NCBI GenBank assembly: GCA_029717555.1
Contig: JAMDHS010000022.1
Span: 124,001-188,000, forward strand
Length of the DNA: 64,000 nt
Source of the DNA: Peribolospora baueri
Taxonomy: Eukaryota; Basidiomycota; Peribolosporomycetes; Peribolosporales; Peribolosporaceae
Direction: 5' to 3'
A model generated the notes under the pieces. The model searched no databases and was not told the DNA's origin. It was given only the letters and a program-made list of their open reading frames with translations. Made by a program: the position numbers and the translations under genes. Below, one piece after another: positions 36,990 to 48,141 of the stretch. Every line of letters begins with the position of its first letter. Position 1 is the stretch's first letter.

Positions 36990-37050
36990 GCAGCAGCAGC
37001 AGCAGGGCCCGCCGGGGCAAGGCCAAGGTCATGAACGGCGGCCGTCATAG
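30574..37050 (+). CDS. SNT1: SANT-domain corepressor of the Snt1/NCoR family
   Basis: Scaffold of the Set3-type histone deacetylase complex in fungi (NCoR/SMRT-like). Exons 30574-31221, 31345-32021 and 32160-37050 give 2071 residues. The 123-nt intron 31222-31344 is in frame without stops, so a longer retained form is possible. Two SANT domains are clear. SANT1, near residue 1329, is WTEEERQIFIKKYTTYPKQF then KIASFLPEKT-SQCVVLYY, the hallmark of this family, preceded by a conserved helical region (DNYGTQRARGKLFRYLRAQR). SANT2, near 1627, is YWSVAERSMVLSGLAQHGKD. An N-terminal Arg/Glu-rich stretch, long acidic and Pro/Ser-rich linkers and a polyglutamine tract of about 22 residues near the C-terminus complete it. 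The start chosen is ATG 30574; an upstream in-frame ATG at 30415 is possible. Confidence 0.88.
36941..37005 (+). repeat. CAG/CAA polyglutamine tract
   Basis: Mixed CAG/CAA run encoding about 22 Gln near the C-terminus of the SNT1-like protein. The CAA core is flanked by CAG blocks. Confidence 0.9.
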
Positions 37051-37563
37051 GATCCTCTGCGCCCCGCGTGTGGTGAAAAGGCGCTCCCATCGGCCTTGGG
37101 CCGTCCTTGTCGTCCTCCTCGCCCCCTTGCATCCCCCTACTCTTTTGTTTCCTCGCTTTCGCCGCGACGTCCCGCGGCGCGCCGCCTTGCCTGCGTCCGT
37201 CGGTCGCCTCTTCGTGGCTTTACCTATATACGTGCTCCCACGTTGCCCCGTACTCGCTCGCGTCTTTCTTTCCTCGTCCGTCTGTCTGTGTCCACGGTTT
37301 CGTTCTAGGTCGATCGATTGGCTGTACTACTAGCGCTCTTGTGTTTGTGAATTGAAGTCGAAGCAAGCTCAACTTGGCATGGCACGCCAGTCCGAGTGCT
37401 TGTCGCTACGTTCATCCCGAGCGAGAACGCAAGGACTAACTGCATGGGCCACGTGGAGGACGAGCGAGGGACGCACGTGCGCGCCTGAAGGACGCGTCGA
37501 CGCGGTCGGCTGCGGTCTGGCGGAGGGAAAGCGAGTGGGCGGGGCCACTCGGTGACGGTGGTA

Positions 37564-37582
37564 GGCAAGCAAGCAAGCAAGC
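37564..37582. repeat. GCAA tetranucleotide repeat
   Basis: About four and a half tandem GCAA units. Confidence 0.8.
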
Positions 37583-37620
37583 CTCTTCACCATTCGCATA
37601 CGCATCCAGTTCCCTTGTCC

Positions 37621-37640
37621 AGCTCGGCTCGGCTCGGCTC
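37621..37640. repeat. GGCTC pentanucleotide repeat
   Basis: Nearly four GGCTC units (the first unit differs at one base). Confidence 0.75.
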
Positions 37641-37753
37641 TGTCGGTACAGCGTGTATGTATGTGCTTGAGAGTTGTATGCGAGGAACACGGCAGGCGCG
37701 CTCCATGTATGTTCACTATGCCCGCGCGCAACCCATCCAACAGCGGGCGGGCC

Positions 37754-37770
37754 CGTGCGTGCGTGCGTGC
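37754..37770. repeat. GTGC tetranucleotide repeat
   Basis: About four GTGC units. Confidence 0.75.
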
Positions 37771-37847
37771 CTGCCCGCCGAGGGGGCTGGCTGGAGCGCG
37801 CTGAGAGGGGAGCATGTACGAGTGCGTGCACGGGAACCGGGCCATGC

Positions 37848-37900
37848 GTTCGTTTGTGCGTTTGTTCGTTCGTACGTTCGTTTTTTCGTTCGTTCGTTCG
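37848..37900. repeat. CGTT tetranucleotide tract
   Basis: Imperfect CGTT array with TTTG and TACG variants and a short T-run. Confidence 0.75.
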
Positions 37901-38207
37901 TCTGTACGGAGCTGGCCTACACCAGTGCGCCCCATAAAATGCTGCGGCAAGCGGCGCCCGTGCCTGCCTCGACGATGACGCGGGGTGGAATTACCATAAC
38001 GGGCAAGTCGCGGGCAAGTCGTGGCCAGACATTCATTCGCCCCGTCGTCCGTCTTGCTCGCCATCCTCCTCCCACCACACCACCACACCATCGGCCCCTT
38101 CGTCGCCTCCTCGCTCCTTGCTCTCCTATCCTACAACCCTCCGGCCGCTTGCACACCACTTCCGTACTCCAGCAGACCCAGCACCCAGCAGACAGCGCCG
38201 CCTCCAC

Positions 38208-38320
38208 GACGATAACGACGACGATAACAACGACCACCACCACGATCACCACCACGATCGCCGCTACGACCACCGACCACCACGACCGCGACAACGACGG
38301 CGACGGTGACAGCGACAGCG
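38208..38320 (+). repeat. CGA/CAC trinucleotide tract upstream of the VPS9 gene
   Basis: Imperfect C/A-rich trinucleotide tract on the sense strand, 280-400 nt upstream of the ATG. It contains CGACAACGAC at 38289-38298. Confidence 0.7.
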
Positions 38321-38382
38321 CCTTTCATAGCGTACACACTGCATATTCGCCCTCTCGCCGTCGCGCCCTCACACGCCCCCCT

Positions 38383-38395
38383 CCCCCCCCCCCCC
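38383..38395. repeat. Poly-C run
   Basis: Run of about 13 C residues; its exact length is prone to sequencing error. Confidence 0.8.
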
Positions 38396-38603
38396 ACTTA
38401 TCTGCCGTCTCTCCATCGCGCTCTTTCATGTGAGCACCCGCACGACCCCTTCCCTCCCGTCCCTCTCCGCCTTCTCACCTCCCGCTCGGTCTCCAGGGCA
38501 TCTCCCTTCTTCCGCATCTTCATCCAGCGCCACGGTGGGGCACCAAAGGCATAAGCCCGCCGTTTTTCTCCATCTCTTTCTCCTCCCTTAGCCAGCAGTC
38601 GCC

Positions 38604-41600
38604 ATGATCGGCAAGATTTTTCCCTCCAGGAGGCGGCCCAAATCCTCTTCCGTCTCCTCTGCTTCTGGACAGCTTGTGTTCGCCCCCGACGACGTCCCTC
38701 GTTCTGCATTTGCTCCCTTGACCGGCATCCACTCGCCCCCGCCTCCGGCCGCCGCCCTCGACCACCGGCCGCCCCATGCGCACGGTGTACTCACCACAGA
38801 GTCGCTCAACTCCCTCGCCTCGCCGTTCCCCGCTCGGGCCCAAGGTCAGTTGGCCGAGCTTGCCGGAGACGAAGCGAGATGGAGCCAGAAGGACGGAGAA
38901 TTTCGACGGTGTGATTCGGTCGGGAAGACGGTCGGCTTGGATGGGCGAGGACGAGGACGAGGGCGGGAGGTCGAATCTGGCGTAGAAAGGGAGGGGAAGA
39001 GAGATGGAGATGGAAATGGAGATGGAGAGGGACGTGGAGGAGGAAAGGGAGACGGAGACGGAGAGGGGGTCCGCGGGCATGAGGGGCCCCAGGGAAGGAA
39101 AAGCCTCGATGGCGCATCGCTCTTATCCTCCGCGAACGCTGGTTGGTCTCCTCCGACGACGACGACGGCGACAACATCGGCGATCCCTCTCGCAAGAGAA
39201 CAGCGGCCGAGGCAGCCCATGCCGATGAGGCCCGGCTCCTCGTCGAAGCGCCACTCCACTCCCCTTCTCCTTAGCCGTTCTTTGCCTATGCCTTCGACGG
39301 TCAACATGACGCCCGCCTTCGGACATACCGCCGAGACTGACTCTGCCTGGGGCCCAGTTCCCGTGCTTGCCCCGCTCACCCAGGCGTACCCTTCATACAC
39401 TTCTGCGTACGAGCCGGACGTCGCCGCCGGCCCTTCCTCTCATGCATTCGAGACCCCTCAGGGGCCGCCCGATAATCTCTCGCTCTCTTTCGATCCGCGA
39501 ATCGACGGCCTACCCTCGACTTTTAATCCCGCGCGAGAGATCGGGGCGTTCCAAGGTGTCACGGAAGGTGCGGGAACGGGAGAAGGGACGCAAGGACAGG
39601 TTGCCGAAGAGGACGATGATGAGGAAGGAGAAAACGGTGAAGACGGAGAAGATGACCTGGACACGAACCCCCTCTACGATCGCCTCACCACCGACCCCGC
39701 CCTCGGACAGGTCTATGACCACGCTAGGCTCATCCTTGTCCCCCTCGGCACGGTCTTGGACGAGGCCGGCTCCCGCTCCGGCGCCGCTCCGGCTCAGGCG
39801 CCCACTTCATCGGCGGGGCGACGGACCGATCCCGCTGCCGGAGGGCGCGAAGAGGAGACGGGGATCCCTGCTCTATCCCCAAGCCCGGCCACTCCAAAGT
39901 CCCCATTCCTTCCTGGGCGCTCTTCGAAGAGGAGGGGCTCTACCACCTCGCAGACCTCGGCCGGAGGAAGGAGGTTGAGCTGGTGGGCCGGGAGCGCCGG
40001 GTTCTTATCCAAGCTTGGCGTCGGCGGCAGTGGGGGAGGGGCTGAAAAGGCCGACCTAGTTTCGACGTCTCCGCCGAACCACTCTATCGACCGCTTCGAT
40101 GTCTCGTCCGCCACGAACCCAAGTACCCGGGCTCGTCCCAAGGCAATCGCGTCGTCCTCGACGGCGCCCGCGGTCTCCTCACCGACCACGTCTCACTCGC
40201 CCTCCCCCGGCTCACCCCCGGATCTGGCCGCTCTCCTCGCCTCGGACGCCTACGTCGCCCTGCATGCCCTCGCTCCCTCTCCGTTCTTTAGGGACCAGTG
40301 GGTCAGCGTGCTCTCCCTCGCGCCCGGCTTGAGGACGGGCGGCAGCGGGGAGGTGGCGGAGGACGAGACGCAGAGATGGGCGGAGCGCACGACGGTCACC
40401 GCGCTCGTCGATTCCGATTCCGACTCCATCGGCGTTCGCTTGGCCTTTCGTGCTCCCCCGCCTGTCCGTGTGGGGAGCTCTGCAGAAGGAGCGGCCAGAA
40501 ACGCGGGCATGAGCGTGGCGGAGGATGGAGCTCTGGGAATACAGACGGACACCCACGACTGGCGCAGGTTGAGCGTTGTCGGGGAGACGACGGTGTACAG
40601 GACCGTGGACGTGCCTGTCCGCACGCGTGCCTCCGCCGCCTCTTCTCTGACGCCCGTCACTCCTTTCACACCCGCCCACCCTCGCACAGCCACTTCCACG
40701 CCGACACCGACACCGACGCCGACGCCGACATCAGGCACGTCCGCCGTTCCCACCGCTCGCCCTACTTCTACGAGAACTCGAAGTGGCTTCGAAGTCCTCT
40801 CTCGGCCCCCACCGCCGCCTGCCCCGCAACCACGCCCTCCGCCTCCTCTTTCTTCGCCCCGCTCCCCTATGACGAGGCAGGAGAAGGTCAAGGTGCGCGT
40901 GCTCAGCGTCAACGGCTGGGTCGTCCCTCCTGACTTGGGCTTGCGCGCTGCCTCCGCAGCCGCCGTCGCCGTCGCCGTCGCCGCCGAGGCTGAGGCTGAA
41001 ACTGCCGTCGCTGCTGCTGCTCTGGTAGGGAAGGAAGAAGGGGGGAGGGGCGCAGGGCCCAAGGCGGAGAGGAAGAGGCTCAGCATTGACGTCGGAGGGC
41101 GTACGGGTGTTTTGGGAGAGGAAGAGCTGATGAGGCGACTGAGAGAAGAGGAGAACGAGAAGGAAAGGGCTCGACTGCAAGACGCCGACGATACGCCCTC
41201 GCCCTCTCCGCCTCCATTGATCGACCCCTCGGACACATACCACCCTTCCGCCGCCGCCTCGCCTGATTCCAGCGGCAGCGGCTTCTCCCTCGACACTGCG
41301 CGCCACTCCCTTCTGGCCCCCCCGCCTAGCAGAGCCAGTGCGGCCTTCCTGTCTCCAGGAAGCATCGCCTTCCCCTCCGTCCCCTCGCCGCCCTTGTCGC
41401 CGCGGAGCGCCCAAATGCCGTCCCTGTCACCCACCATGGTCTCTGCTTTCGGCCTTCCCTTCTCCTCCGTCCCCGTCCCCGTCTCCCCCTCTTGCGGCGT
41501 GGCGGAAATCGAGGTCCCTGGATCTGCCAAGTCGGCCGGGTCGCCTCCTTCTTCTTCTGGTGCAACAGACGGCGCGTCTGCTTCTGCTGGCGATGGCAAC

Positions 41601-44600
41601 GGCAACGGCAACGGCAACGGCGGCAACGGCAATGGAGGGCGGGTGCGAGGCATGAAAACGTCCAGCGCCAGCGTTGGCGCCGAGAGGCCCCCACTTTCTC
41701 CTCTGTACGGCGTTTCCGGCGCCAGCTCGTCCAGCTTCAGCCTCGGCAGGCTCTCCGGAATGGGAAGCTCGTCCCACGTCGCCGGAGCCAGTGGCGCTAG
41801 CGCTGGCGCTGGTACGGAGGCCCGCCACGCCCTCGCCCGGAAACGGCGCTTCTTCGCGGACCTCCACTTCCTCCTCCGCCCCCCGCCTCGGCCCTCCGCT
41901 CTCTCCCTCCTCTCCCCCGCTCTCCTCGACGCTCTTACCACCGTCGTCAGGCTGTCCCACGAGTTCTGCTCCACGTTCGTCTACGTGCGCGGCTTCGACG
42001 CGTACGTCGTCTCCAGGGTCAGGAAGGGCATCTGGGCCAAGGCGATCGAAGATGCGGAGAGGCGCATCGAAGTGTTGACGTTGACGGCCGAGCGGGCGTC
42101 GTCGTCATCGTCCGAGACCGATTGTGCGGAGGAGCCGGACAGGGTAAGGAAGGTTTGGAGGGAGGAGAGTAGGAGGGTCGCTGAGGTTTTGGAGAAGTGA
42201 GTCTCCCTTTTTCCGTTCTCTCATTGTCCGTTCCGTCGCTGAGGCCTCTTGACTTCACCCTCGTCCTTCCTTCGTTCCGTTGACGCTGGCCTCACTTTTC
42301 ACTCTTCGTAGCATCGTCATGGGCTTCTTGCACCCGCATCTTTATCCCGCCATCGCGCCCCTCTTCGAGGCGGCCGACGTCCGACTAAATCACATCCTGC
42401 GATGCTACCTCGAAGACGGTAACGTCACGCTCAAGGCACTCGGCGTCGACCTTCCTGCCCTCCGACAGGAGGGGGAGCGCAGGTTCGCACGTCGCCTCGG
42501 TCGCGCCGTTCGCACGCTCGCCAAGCTCGGCGACGGCAGCATGGCGTTGTACAGCCACGGCTTTGAGACCGACCTGCCGAGCGTGCTGGCCGCGCTCGAT
42601 GTGGACGTCATCGCCCATCTCGCTGGAAGGGCAGACGATGAAGACGCGGGCGGCGCGGACGACGATCAGGACGACGAAATGAAGGTGCATTCCTATCGGC
42701 TCAGCTCTCGCTCCGTCAGCCGGAGCAGCGGTTCTGTCTATCTGCACTCCTCGTCGCCAGAGCCGAGCGTGTCTGCGCCGGTTGTCGAAGAAGCGGTCGC
42801 TTTGGACAATCTCATCTGGTCCGCATTGCGCACGCCGTTGGACACCGTCTTTGTGATCAAGGACACGATCGACGAGATCGTTCGGGCCGTCGAGCAGCCC
42901 ACCTTCTCTAGCAGTCGAAGTAGTCTCGACCTCTCCCGTCTCGCCGCCGCCGCCGAGGGGACCAAGATCACCGCTGACAACCTGCTGCCTCTACTTGCTT
43001 ACGTCATCGTACGCTCTGGCATAAACGACCTCGAGGCGCTCATGTACTACGCGTCCACTTTTCGTTTCGTCGACCGCCTTCCTGCCGATCTCAACTGGGC
43101 TTTCGTGACCTTCCAAGCCGCCGTCGGTTACCTCCGTGCCGATCCTTTCAACGCTTCCGCTCACCTTTCTGAACCCTCCGCCGAGAGTCATCTCTCCGGG
43201 TCCAGGCGGACCGGTTCGGTGTCGACGACGTCCTCCAGGCGCTCGCATGCTCGGCCGTCGACCGCTCCGGGTGTTCATAACTACGGCCATCTTTCTTCCC
43301 GCTCTTTGAGCGGTGCACCACCACCTCCCTCTCCTCCTCCGCACCTCACTGCCAGGACTTGGTCTGGCCGCTCGCCGACGTTGTCGTTCGCGCCGTCCAG
43401 CTCGGCCGGCGCGGATTCAGCCGAAGGGGGCCTTGGAAGGGTCCTTTCTCTCCCCTCATCCTCCATACGTCGTTCCATCAGCGCCGCGAACGAAGAGCCG
43501 AGATCGTCCGTAGAGGTGGCCATGTCCACCCTCTCGAATCACCTGCAGGACGACGACGCGGCGAGCGTAACGTCCCTTCGCTCGCGCGGACGGTACGTCT
43601 CCAGGCCGGCTTCCATCCGCTCCGTCGAAAGCGTCCTCAACTCGGGTCCGTCGCAGGCTTTGGCCGACGACAGCTTCAAGTTTCCCGGTCGACCGGCCTC
43701 TGCCTCCATTTCAGCCGGTTCGCTCGACGAACGCGCCAGCCGCACGCTCTCCAGCAGTCGCTCTATACGCGCCGAGTCAATTCACTCGCTCAGCGGACGC
43801 GAGACTTACGATTCTGCTTCCAGGTCATCCTCTCCCCTGGGCGCGGACGACGATTCGCTGGTGCGTCGACGCACAACGTCGCTCAGCACGCGCGCATCTT
43901 CCGACCTCGTCGTGAGGCCACAGATCATCGTTCGGCCCAGCCACGTTCGTCAGCCCACGCAGTCGATAGCGTTCGGACAAGAGCCGTCCTTGCGCACGGA
44001 TTCCCTCAGTCGTAGGAGCACGGGCGCGAGCACGCGGTCTGTGCGAGTTGTCGGCAAACCACTAGAGGCCGGCGGCAACACCGCCACGGCGCCGCCCATG
44101 AGCCGCGGCGGTAGCGATGAGCTGGAGATTCGGGCGCGAAGGCGCCAAAGCCTCGACTCCTGGGCGGCTTTGTCCCTTTTCGGCGGCGCCAGCTCGTCGT
44201 CCGGCCCTGCTGCCGCTACGGCTGGAAGGTCGTCCCCTAGACAAATAGACGGCGAAAAGGCGGTTCCGTCGTCTCCCAAAGCGGGCCGGCAGCAGCCGAG
44301 CGACATGTCGTCGTCCTTGTCCGTGTCTGACGAGGGCGCTTCGCCATCTAACGACCCTTCCTCCGCCTGGCTTCCCTGGAGCAAGAATAACACCAATGCA
44401 TCCGCTTCGAACGACCGCTTGTCCTCTTCACCGCCCTCGCCGAGTGGTGGACAAACGCCGAGCACCGAGCCTGCGCGACTCGAGGCCCGTCCCTCGTCAG
44501 GCTCCTCCGTGTCTTCTCGAGAAGCCCCGCTGGTGAACGCCGCTCGCAGGTCCGCCGGTCGATACCACCACCGTCCTCGCTCGGTCATGTCCGCCTCCTC

Positions 44601-45141
44601 CGCCTCGTCCCTTGACACGGATTCTGACCTCGGCATCACTCCGCCGTCGAAAACGCTCCATGACTCGCTCCGCCGCCAGAGAGCATTCGGTCTCGCCTCC
44701 TCCTCGCCCCTCCCTCCCCGCCTGGAGCGTTTCGAGGCGAGCACGAAACTGAGCTTGCCTAGCGGTGGGAACACCGCTTTGTCTCTAACCGCTCAACAAC
44801 AATATCACGCCGCAGGTGGCGGCGCCCATGGCGACGGCGGCGGCAGCGGCACCGGTGGGCAAATGCCGGCGGTGCAGTCGAGCAGCAACGACAACCTTTT
44901 CGCCTCCTACTTCCAAGTAGACGTCCCCAGCCCGGTGATGGAGATCAGAGATCCCCTTCACCATTACGATTACTCTCCCACGGACCAACAAGGCCTCTCG
45001 CCGGCCCCCAAGACCGGCGCCGGCGCCAAGTCCTCAGTGACCAATTTGAACCTGAAGGCAGGAGGCAGCGGTCCGACGTCGGAAGGATTTGCCTCGGCCG
45101 CTCCTCCCTCCGTTTCGCTCGCCGCGGTTTCCGCGGATTGA
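38604..45141 (+). CDS. Giant VPS9-domain protein (putative Rab5-type GEF)
   Basis: Two exons (38604-42196 and 42312-45141) give 2140 residues. The recognisable part spans the intron: a helical bundle (RRFFADLHFLLRPPPRPSAL, VVRLSHEFCSTFVYVRGFDA, then NIVMGFLHPHLYPAIAPLFE) leads into a VPS9 domain with VIKDTIDEIVRAV, ITADNLLPLLAYVIVRSGI and FRFVDRLPADLNWAFVTFQA. VPS9 domains catalyse nucleotide exchange on Rab5/Vps21-type endosomal GTPases. The Asp in ADNLLP and the following region match the catalytic helix of the family. The N-terminal about 1080 residues and C-terminal about 650 residues are Ser/Pro/Gly/Ala-rich and probably disordered. The domain call is sound, but the endosomal role is inferred from family only. 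The start is the first ATG, MIGKIFPSRRRPK. Confidence 0.85.
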
Positions 45142-46182
45142 ACGTAGTAGGGCTCACGGAGGTTGTGTGCGACGGTGATCTCATCCCTATTCATGGACAC
45201 AAACTTTTTCGTTCCTCTTGTCTTTGTCCTCTATCAGCTCATTTCCCCCTTCTCCCCGTCTCGATCCTGTCATGTGCTCCCTTCCGTCCCGGCATACCCC
45301 GCCCGCTCGTCTTCTCTCTCCACTGATCGATGCGTGTGCTCATGCTATGCTAGCAAACGTCCTACCCGCCTATCCCACCTATGGCCGCTTCCTGCCATGT
45401 CCACGTATCTGACTGCTGACTCCGTTCTCTCAGATGGTTCGTAATTGTAAGATGCGAGATTCGACACGTAAAGCGAGCGCAGTTGGACAAAGGTTTGGCC
45501 TCCTTCAATCAGCACAGGAGCATGTTGGAACGGGAAGAGAGGTCGGTACAGGGACGAGCTCAGGCTTGGTGTTTGCGCGCAAATGTAGTTGTCGCGTCAG
45601 CCACCTTGCTGCAGAACGCATGGAGGAAGCGCGTATGACATGACGCCTGCGCGCGACCGGGTGGAGGGACGTTTTAGGTCTGAGGCAAAGTTGATTTTCC
45701 CGTTCATGAGCCAAGCCAAGGGCCTTGCCTCATCGATGAGCCTTGGACAACATGAAGAACCGGATCAGCTGTTATGCCGCCCTGTGTGCGGCTCGTAGGA
45801 ATGCACAGCGATAGTAACGCGTGGTTGGAGCGCTACGGGGGCAAGCGTGTGTAACCTGGGTGAGCTGTCGTTTGGCCAGATGTTTGCCAGTCAAGGCGGG
45901 TCAATAGGTGCCAGGCCGAAAAAGGGAGGGGGGGCCAAGGTCAATGGAAATTTTCTCATGGGCTTTTTGCTGCTGTGTGCGCTGAGGAACGAGAGTGGGT
46001 CCGAGTGACTCAAAGAGGGGTAGTAGAGACTCGAAAGGGCAATTTGGTCGCTGCATGGGTCTGCTCCTCCGACCTTCAAGGGTCAGTTGCCTTGAAGATG
46101 GAGCGTTCGTGACATATGAAGGTGAATATCGTATTTACCATGCGCCATTGAAAATGAATGTAGATCCCTCCCTCTCTAATGT
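45142..46182. other. Convergent intergenic region VPS9 gene / AhpD-like gene
   Basis: Spacer of about 1.04 kb with lower GC than the flanking genes. Only short unrelated reading frames are present. I see no tRNA or repeat. Confidence 0.55.
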
Positions 46183-47732
46183 TCAGAGCTTATTCCCCCT
46201 CCCTCTCACTCCATCCGCCACGGCCGGTCCATGCTCTACGACCTCGACGATCCTGTCCACGACCCTCAACACCCACTCCGCCCCCTCCATGGTGGCAAGC
46301 CATTCTACGTCGTCTCCTTCGGCTGCTTCCTCATCCGCACTGTCGGGACAGGAACGGGTGGTGGTAGCCGGAGAAGGCGAAGTCGAAGGAGAGCGGGCAG
46401 ACACGTCCGTATCGAGCCGCCCCCCTTCCGTAACCTGGGAAGAGGACGCTGCCTCATCGCCGATCCTTTTCAGCCACCACTTTTCCACATCTGCGCTGGG
46501 GAGCGGCTCGGAAGCGCCGCCAGGGCTTCCAGTAGCAGAAGATGTAGCCGAGGCGAGCGACCTGCGCCTCGCCTCTCCGGCCTTCAAGAGACCCCAGACA
46601 TGGGATGTGATTTGGGGACCTACACCCCCCATGGCGCGGAGAGAGGCGATGCCTACAAGGGACGTGTGGAGGCGAGATGGCTCCCACACAGGGAAGGAAA
46701 GGGCATGTGTTTTCGACTCCTTGCCCGTGCCGGAGGACGCGGACAGATCCGTGGGATCGGAGAGTAAAGGCCCATAATGCGACTCGATGATGTGCACGGG
46801 CAGGTCCGGATGCGAGTCTCCGAGGCGTGAGAGGAGCGTGCGGGTGTGAGGAGAGTAAATGTCGTCAAAAAGCGCCAGACCCGTCTTCTGGATTCGAGGC
46901 AGCCGGGCCGGGGTCTGGTGCCTACAGCATGGAGATGAAAATGAGACGACGAAGTAGCGATTGACGAGGGAATAGAATGGAGAAAATGACACAGAGCGCT
47001 CACCGCCTAGGGCTCGTCGGCATTGCGGCCGCCAGCTCGGGAGACAGAGCGCTACGGAGGCCAGCGAGATTGTTGATGACCTGCAGCATGGAAAGAGTAT
47101 TCCAAGGAGTCAGCGCGCGCGTTCACACGAGCGGAAGAGGGAAGAGCCCGAACTTTCTGAGACCCAATCCTTGTTATACAACTGATAAGCCAAATCAATA
47201 TGAGACCCGCCTTTGCAATGCCTATGAAAGAGATACATTTAATACCGGCCTCGCGCATCAAACAAGTCCTATCCACCTGCTCCTCGAGCGCCAATTTATC
47301 CTTCGCGGGCGCGGATGCGGTGGGGCCGCTGGTGGGCGGGTCTGCATCTGCAGACAGGCTCTTCAGTGGGGTTGAGGAGAGAGACCGAGGTCGGCTAATC
47401 GCAAAGGCATGTAAGGAGGCCAGGCTTTGCGGGGAGTTGAGCGTGATCAGGGTGGCCGTCTGCGAAACAACGGCATACAAGGGTACGTCACAGGAAAAAG
47501 GAGCCAATCATCAGTTCTCAAACCTCCTGTAGAGACAGCAACGGTCGGTACTCACGGTAATGCTCAACCAAGCCTTCCATCCAACGTTCCTGGCCACAGC
47601 CTCCTTTCGGATTCCGTCGAACAACTCGTGCAAACGTGACTCGGGCGGCGGGGGAACAGGGTGAGAGCGAGCGGGGCCGGTGATGAGCGACTTGAGCGTC
47701 GGGGGCAGCGACGCAGATTTCTTCGCGGCCAT
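46183..47732 (-). CDS. AhpD-like fold protein, fungal type (tentative)
   Basis: Four exons (47732-47556, 47459-47211, 47080-47004, 46921-46183) give 413 residues. Seen: an N-terminal region ending RNVGWKAWLSIT; TATLITLNSPQSLASLHAFA; REAGIKCISFIGIAKVINNL; LPVHIIESHYGPLLSDP; SLVGIASLRAMGGVGPQITS, then HVWGLLKAGEA; and VEWLATMEGAEWVLRVVDRI. The pattern of an REA-K helix followed by a second helical half resembles fungal proteins of the AhpD/carboxymuconolactone-decarboxylase superfamily. I see no CxxC peroxidase motif, so enzymatic activity is unproven. Intron 2 (47210-47081) begins with GC, and this is the only join in frame with IAK-VINNL. The first exon lies close to a CGACAACGAC-rich leader. 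Confidence 0.6.
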
Positions 47733-48141
47733 GTCGGTAATCTTTGTTTCTGTAAGACTCTGAACGGATCGGGAAGGTGCTGCTCGTGCTTTGGTTGACC
47801 GGTCGGGCGGACGTTGTCGTCGTTGTCGTCGTTGTCGTCGTTGTCGACCTCATCATCCCCGTCCTCGTCTGGTGGACTTCTCTGCGCTACCCCGCATCGT
47901 TGATCGGCTGTTCGGCTGTTCGGCTGATCGGCTGATCCGGCGGATCCCGGCTATGCACATTGCCGCAGGCCGATGTGAGATAATCTCGGCGGGCGTCGAG
48001 TACGACGTAACCCGACGACGGCGACGACTCCTGGTCGCGGCTCTTGTCTTCTCTTTGTCTCCTCGCTTCCATCTCCATTAAACATAATACGTGTTGGAAA
48101 GCGCGACCAAAAACAACGAGCGAACGAACGAGCGAGCAGAG
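47733..48141. promoter_or_regulatory. Divergent promoter AhpD-like / Pmp3-family gene
   Basis: A 409-bp spacer. On the AhpD-like sense strand it contains three overlapping CGACAACGAC units (47819-47846 on the plus coordinate, 87-114 nt upstream of the ATG). GGCTGTTC/GGCTGATC repeats occur near 47906-47936. Confidence 0.55.

Larger units (their letters stand above)
37051..38603. other. Spacer between SNT1-like and VPS9 genes
   Basis: A tandem spacer of about 1.55 kb, the longest in the window. It holds several short tandem repeats (37564-37582, 37621-37640, 37754-37770, 37848-37900), a CGA/CAC tract (38208-38320) and a C-run (38383-38395). I see no convincing coding or tRNA signature. It should contain the SNT1 3' UTR and the VPS9-gene promoter. 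Confidence 0.55.

Noticed and set aside
40250-41974. 574-codon minus-strand frame as a gene
   Set aside because: It is opposite exon 1 of the VPS9 gene. It is low-complexity Gly/Arg/Glu sequence with no domain or splice logic.
45995-46777. 260-codon plus-strand frame as a gene
   Set aside because: Mostly antisense to the last exon of the AhpD-like gene, with no family resemblance.
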